From: Labia minor
Taxonomy: Eukaryota > Arthropoda > Insecta > Dermaptera > Spongiphoridae
Length of the DNA stretch: 64,000 nucleotides
Direction: 5' to 3'
Assembly: GCA_963082975.1 (NCBI GenBank)
Contig: OY720350.1
Location: forward strand, 22,229,875-22,293,874
Below, in pieces: positions 59,406 through 64,000 of the stretch. Numbering within the stretch: the first letter of the stretch is position 1; each line of letters begins with the position of its first letter. The notes beneath the pieces are model-generated. The model was not told the DNA's origin, ran no database searches, and saw only the letters and a list, made by a program, of their open reading frames with translations. A program made the translations under genes and the position numbers.

Positions 59406-59513
59406 TTAATTTCTCAAACTTAGTGAAAATAATTCAGGAACCTTCAAAACGTATAAAAACATCAAAATCTCGACATCGAAAATTTTCGTGATCCCAATAC
59501 TATCTCTGGCGTG
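59406..59513 (-). mobile_element. Family B repeat, copy 6, 5' portion
   Basis: TTTCTCAAACTTAGTGAAAA through GTGATCCCAATACTATCTCT is the 5' end of a minus-strand family B repeat, lacking everything 3' of the T-run. It complements the 53152-53591 part without overlap. Confidence 0.7.
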
Positions 59514-60117
59514 ATATTAAATTAAATATTTAAGCAAATAAAAAATAATAAAATAAAATAAAATTGAAATAAAATTTTTTTTATAAGTATTGAATTTTTT
59601 AAATTATCCAATAGAATGTCTATTTTCATAAATGCAAATAGTATGATGCAAAACCAGCATTTCTTTATATAAGAAGGCGGCCATTTCCTGTACGCGATCC
59701 AAGATTGAATTTTGCTGAGTGAGCATGGAAGTAGCACCAATAATCACTCAAATTTCATTTTCAAACTGGAGGCCAATTTTTGTTTCCTTGTATTAGTTAT
59801 TTCAATATTTAATATTATTGTTGTCAAAGACTTTAATAGACCAAATTGAATGACTTTGCCTTGCTTGTCCAGAACGTCGACATTGATGAAGAATGACGAT
59901 GAATCTTCCTTCAATAAGGAAATTGAATTTTTAAATATATTTATTTATTTCGATAGATAATTAAATAAATATAACTATACGAGTGTAGTGATTCAATTAT
60001 TTTTTTAATTTAGAATTTTTTATTTCATATTATAAATGAATATAAAATACAATGTGTTTTTTTTTTTTGTTTTGTTATGTTTTACAATATTTTATAGATT
60101 TTATTATTTAACCATCA
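59514..60117. other. AT-rich intergenic stretch
   Basis: 59640-59900 is more complex but has no recognised frame. No feature is called. Confidence 0.4.
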
Positions 60118-60731
60118 TTTTTTTACTATCTCGCCAGAGATAGTATTGCGATCACGAAAATTTTCGATGTTGAGATTTTGATGTTTTTATACGTTTTGAA
60201 GGTTCCTGAATCATTTTCACTAAGGTTGAGAAAAATGTCTGTGTGTGTGTGTGTGTGTGTGTGTATGTAGGCAAGATTACGCAAAAACGGTTTGAGCTAG
60301 AATGATGAAATTTGGTACATGGACATTATTCAAAATTCATAGTTTTCTATCAACTTTTGAGAAATGTAGCTCAACCGGAAGAGGGTCATTACCTACAACG
60401 TTTTGATTTTTTTTCCTCTAAAGTGACCGTAAAAATAAAGATATATGTTTGATAATTTTTCACATGATTAATAATTGTATAAAACTGCTATATATAGAAT
60501 TTCAGCTTGATTGATTCGCTGAAATTACCAGAATTATTTTTTAACACTGCAAATCTCACGCGCCAACACGTGACGTGGTGCCATCAACAAAAAGCCAAAC
60601 ATGCGCTGGTTTAATATTTATTATTTATTATTTATAATTTATAATTAATTAAATTTAATTTAAATATAATATATTATGTTATTTAATCCAATTCAAATTG
60701 CGAGATAGTCGAGTGGAGACACTCCAGCTTA
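60118..60731 (+). mobile_element. Family B repeat, copy 7, complete
   Basis: The best-preserved copy: TTTTTTTACTATCTCGCCAG, 5' hairpin CTATCTC-gcca-GAGATAG, (TG)n at 60240-60264, core, 3' inverted repeat GCGAGATAGT, hairpin GAGTG-gaga-CACTC, then CAGCTTA. It retains an uninterrupted TTAA where copy 1 carries piggyBac. Confidence 0.85.
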
Positions 60732-60739
60732 TTTTTATA

Positions 60740-60900
60740 TATAAGGAGGGGAAAATCCACACGGACACCCCGCTGTAAGTTGGTGTCCCAACGGGGTACT
60801 GCCGGACTCTAACCGACTAAAAATTCCCCCTTTTTGGGCCTTTGCAGGAGCCCCCTGGAACCACCATAAGATATTATTTCAGGGATACACATTTATATTT
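60740..60900. repeat. GC-rich block between two B repeats
   Basis: About 150 bp of mixed composition including ACACCCCGCTGTAAGTTGG, CCCAACGGGGTACTGCCGG and GGAGCCCCCTGGAACCACC, with potential ACCCCG/CGGGGT pairing. It is probably a fragment of another dispersed repeat. No open frame or RNA match is recognised. Confidence 0.35.
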
Positions 60901-60939
60901 TACCATTATTATATTAAATTAACATTCTTCGATTCATTG

Positions 60940-61496
60940 GATTAAATAACATAATATATTATATTTAAATTAAATTTAATTAATTATAAATTATAAATAA
61001 TAAATATTAAACCAGCGCATGTTTGGTTTTTTATTGATGGCACCATGGCACGTGTTGGCGCGTGAGATTTGCAGTGTTAAAAAATTAATTCTGGTACTTT
61101 CAGCGATTCAATCAAGCTGAAATTCTATATATAGCAGTTTTATAGAATTATTAATCATGTGAAAAATTATCAAACATATATCTTTATTTTTACGGTCACT
61201 TTAGAGGAAAAAAAATCAATACGTTGGTGGTAATGACCCTCTTCCGGTTGAGCTACATTTCTCAAAAGTTGATAGAAAACTATGAATTTTGAATAATACT
61301 CATGTACCAAATTGCATCATTCTAGCTCAAACCGTTTTTCCGTAATCTTGTCTACATACATACACACACACACACAGACATTTTTCTCAACCTTAGTGAA
61401 AATGATTCAGGAACCTTCAAAACGTATAAAAACATCAAAATCTCAACATCGAAAATTTTCGTGATCGCAATACTATCTCTGGCGAGATAGTAAAAA
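60940..61496 (-). mobile_element. Family B repeat, copy 8, 3'-truncated
   Basis: Minus-strand copy from the TTTTTACTATCTCGCCAGAG end (61496) to GGATTAAATAACATAATATA (60940). The terminal 3' hairpin is lost. It faces copy 7 across the GC-rich block. Confidence 0.75.
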
Positions 61497-61779
61497 TATA
61501 TATATATATATAAATGTGTATACGACTATAAAATAATATCACTGTTGAATACATATTCAAATTGCACTATCCATATAAATATATATAATTGTATACACAT
61601 TGAACATGTATTTAATTTTTATCAAAACTATCCAGCTAAAAGCAGTTGAAAACAAATGCTATTTCATAAATTTGAGCAACTCTCAAAAATATAGTATTAA
61701 TTATGTTAAAAATCTTAAATCCTATGATCGGATAGAATAAAATTTTAATTAATTTTCAAATATAGAAAAAAGCTTGGTT

Positions 61780-61825
61780 ATCCAATTCAAATTTGCGATA
61801 TAGTCCAGTGGAGACACTCCAGTTT
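61780..61825 (+). repeat. Family B 3' end, solo
   Basis: TATCCAATTCAAATTTGCGA then CCAGTGGAGACACTCCAG is the 3' end with its hairpin. Nothing of the 5' part precedes it. Confidence 0.65.
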
Positions 61826-64000
61826 TTTTTGTTTTTTTTTTGATTTATGAATATAACATTGAATTTGTAACTAAAGATTTATAGATAAAATATATGTATG
61901 ATTATTTTTTAAACATTATTTTATTATTATTAAACTTTCGTTAATTCATTCAACCTTCCTCTCGGTTAGGCTCAGAGCCTAATACACACATTTTATTAAC
62001 CCTGTTTAGAATTCCCTTAGAATATCGAATCAAGGTTTTGATGACAAATCAATTTTCATATAAATATATATAAATCGATTTTGGATTTATTTAAAGAAAT
62101 TTTTGATAGAATCCAGAAACAAATTCTTTTATTAAACTCATTCAATAATAAAATATCTAATTGATCAAATCATTTCAATTGTATATTTTTATAAAAAAAA
62201 AACTTTTATTTCACTACAATAGCGTCGACTAAAATGGTAAAATTGTAAAAACCTCTAAAATTTAATTTAAAAATTTTTAGAAAGGCCAGAATTTTATCGT
62301 CAAGGGTATATTTATGTGGAAATAAATTTAACATCTGTTCATAATTTAAATAACTCTCTTATCAATCTTGTAAGTGAATACATACTTTTACACGATGACT
62401 TTACAAATAAATAATTAAATAATTAATTATATTTACAGGTGAAGGGCATTTTTTTTAAATGATTAAATTAACTTCATTTTTTTTTTTAATTGAAAAGCTA
62501 ATAAATAGGAAATTAATTTGAAAATTAATTTGAAAACAATACTAACCAGATTTTAAATTAATCTCTAATTATTTTAAAAACTTGTATACTTAAAATATTA
62601 TTTTATTTAGTTGGATGACTCAGAAAAGCTATGTTTGATACAATGACTGTTGAATGGGCTGGCTTATCTCTCATTTGCACTGAGACAGCTGAAAGATAGT
62701 CAGTTGACTGGAACGAGTGGAGTCATCCATACTTTTAACTGTGCGAGTTATAGTAACAATTAAATTTGACTCGCATGTTTGTTGTCGCATGATGTCATTA
62801 TTTAAAACCGCCCAATCCTTTTTGTTCATGATCCACAAAGTCAGAATGAGAGAATCGGTTGGGCTATTAAAAAAAATGGGGAAAAAATAATCAAATTGGT
62901 CTATAATTTAATTAGTAGCACTCTGTTTATTATTAATAGAAAATAGTATGGTGAATCCATCGAAGGGTTGAGATAAATTTGAATTTATTCAGATTAAAAT
63001 AAAATATCAAATTATAATAAAATTAATATTTAATGATGAAAGAAAGAAATGCAATTATAAGCCATTGGCCACTGTTCAGAAAAACTCACATCCTATACTG
63101 CACACACCTGTTGAAATAGCCGATTGTCGCTAATTTTAAGAAACATATGTCATATAATTTATGAGCCTTGTTAATTCTTAACAATATGTTCCATTCATCA
63201 AGCGATCCTATTTCAATTACATTGTCCACCTTTTAGTTAATTGTTCTAAAATGGACGAAAGTGAGAATGTTCATATTTGTTTTAAATGTTTATTTATAGC
63301 ATCTTAATGATATTTCCCTATTAAAAGGCATTTTTATCCTAATATTTTGCAATATATATATATATATATATAAATTATACATATAAAATATAAATCATAA
63401 ATGAATTTAAATGAATCGATAGAAAATATTATATAATTGTATCGTTTTTGGTTTAAACATACGAAGAATTAATAACTTATACTTCAATATAAAAAAATAT
63501 CTTTTTCAGTTTTATATTCATTAATTTTTATTACATTTTATTTATTATTTTTACAATCTGAATCACCGACCGAAGTACAATTGATTTTTTTAAACAATTA
63601 TTTTCAATGAAGAGAGAGTTTTATAAGTTCCTCACTTTTGACTAATGAAATAACTAAATGACACAATTGTGATTAAACTGCCAGGAAGTCCACTCTCTTC
63701 ATTCTAGTGTGGGTTTCATCTATTTAACTTCACCATTGCATAATTCAAACGTCCAAATGTACATTTAGAATCTAATAAAAATTTATAGTAGTTATTTTAA
63801 TTGCGTCTATTTAAAAGGCTATACTTTTATACATACATTGTATTTCATTCAAAATTTCTCATTTTATAAAATACAACCCTATTAATTAATAATAAAATAA
63901 ATCTGATAAATAATTCAAAGATTTCTATTGATTTTTTCTTTTTTTGTAAGTAAGAATTATATAATTTATTTGACATTTATTTATTTATAAAAAAAAAATA
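61826..64000. other. AT-rich stretch to window end
   Basis: 62620-62860 and 63050-63240 are of higher complexity, and a (TA)n tract lies near 63352-63371. No exon or element end could be supported, so these may be regulatory or decayed sequence. Confidence 0.4.

Overview
The window is extremely AT-rich (roughly 75-80% by eye) eukaryotic DNA. It has intron-containing genes, many microsatellites, and transposons of classes typical of arthropods: piggyBac, Transib, hAT, mariner, RTE-type LINEs, and rolling-circle-like repeats with GTCY microsatellites. The base composition, the sparse genes and a nose-resistant-to-fluoxetine (NRF) type secreted exon suggest an insect. A parasitoid wasp is a reasonable guess, but the sequence does not prove it.

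Only two host-type protein genes are well supported. One is the first coding exon of an NRF-6-like membrane protein (41426-41732, minus strand), with a clear splice donor and a GC-rich upstream region; no later exon was recognised. The other is a complete two-exon C2H2 zinc-finger gene (55592-57260, minus) encoding 498 residues with 15 tandem fingers. A third complete coding sequence is a piggyBac transposase (21989-23704, minus). Two weaker candidates are a possible 5' exon near 37.14 kb and a possible exon near 34.6-34.9 kb.

Most of the rest is transposon debris. 0-5.2 kb: a hAT element with an 8-bp duplication splits a LINE tail, followed by nested hAT MITEs. 6.4-9.4 kb: a MITE, a family A repeat and a 5'-truncated, frameshifted RTE LINE. 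10-18.8 kb: a SINE with a 15-bp target duplication, family A repeats and foldback elements. 20.4-28 kb: a hAT MITE, a piggyBac element sitting in the TTAA of a family B repeat, a LINE reverse-transcriptase fragment, and a Transib-like element inside a family A repeat. 29-39.3 kb: LINE tail, hAT and piggyBac MITEs and two deleted mariners. 41-50.3 kb: the NRF exon, a family A repeat, a family B repeat and LINE tails. 51-61.8 kb: dense family B and C repeats around the zinc-finger gene.

The most interesting structure is at 53.15-59.5 kb. A minus-strand family B repeat appears to be cut in two. Its halves lie at 53152-53591 and about 59405-59513, and between them is a 5.8-kb block that starts with a family C 5' end and finishes with a family C 3' end. 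The block contains the whole zinc-finger gene with its intron and upstream region. Families A, B and C share one layout: a T-rich 5' edge, subterminal inverted repeats, an internal core followed by a microsatellite, a 3' hairpin and a short terminal CTTA/CTAA/ACTT. This matches non-autonomous Helentron (HINE) elements. I therefore propose that the zinc-finger gene is cargo of a rolling-circle composite. Recombination between separate C copies is the main alternative.
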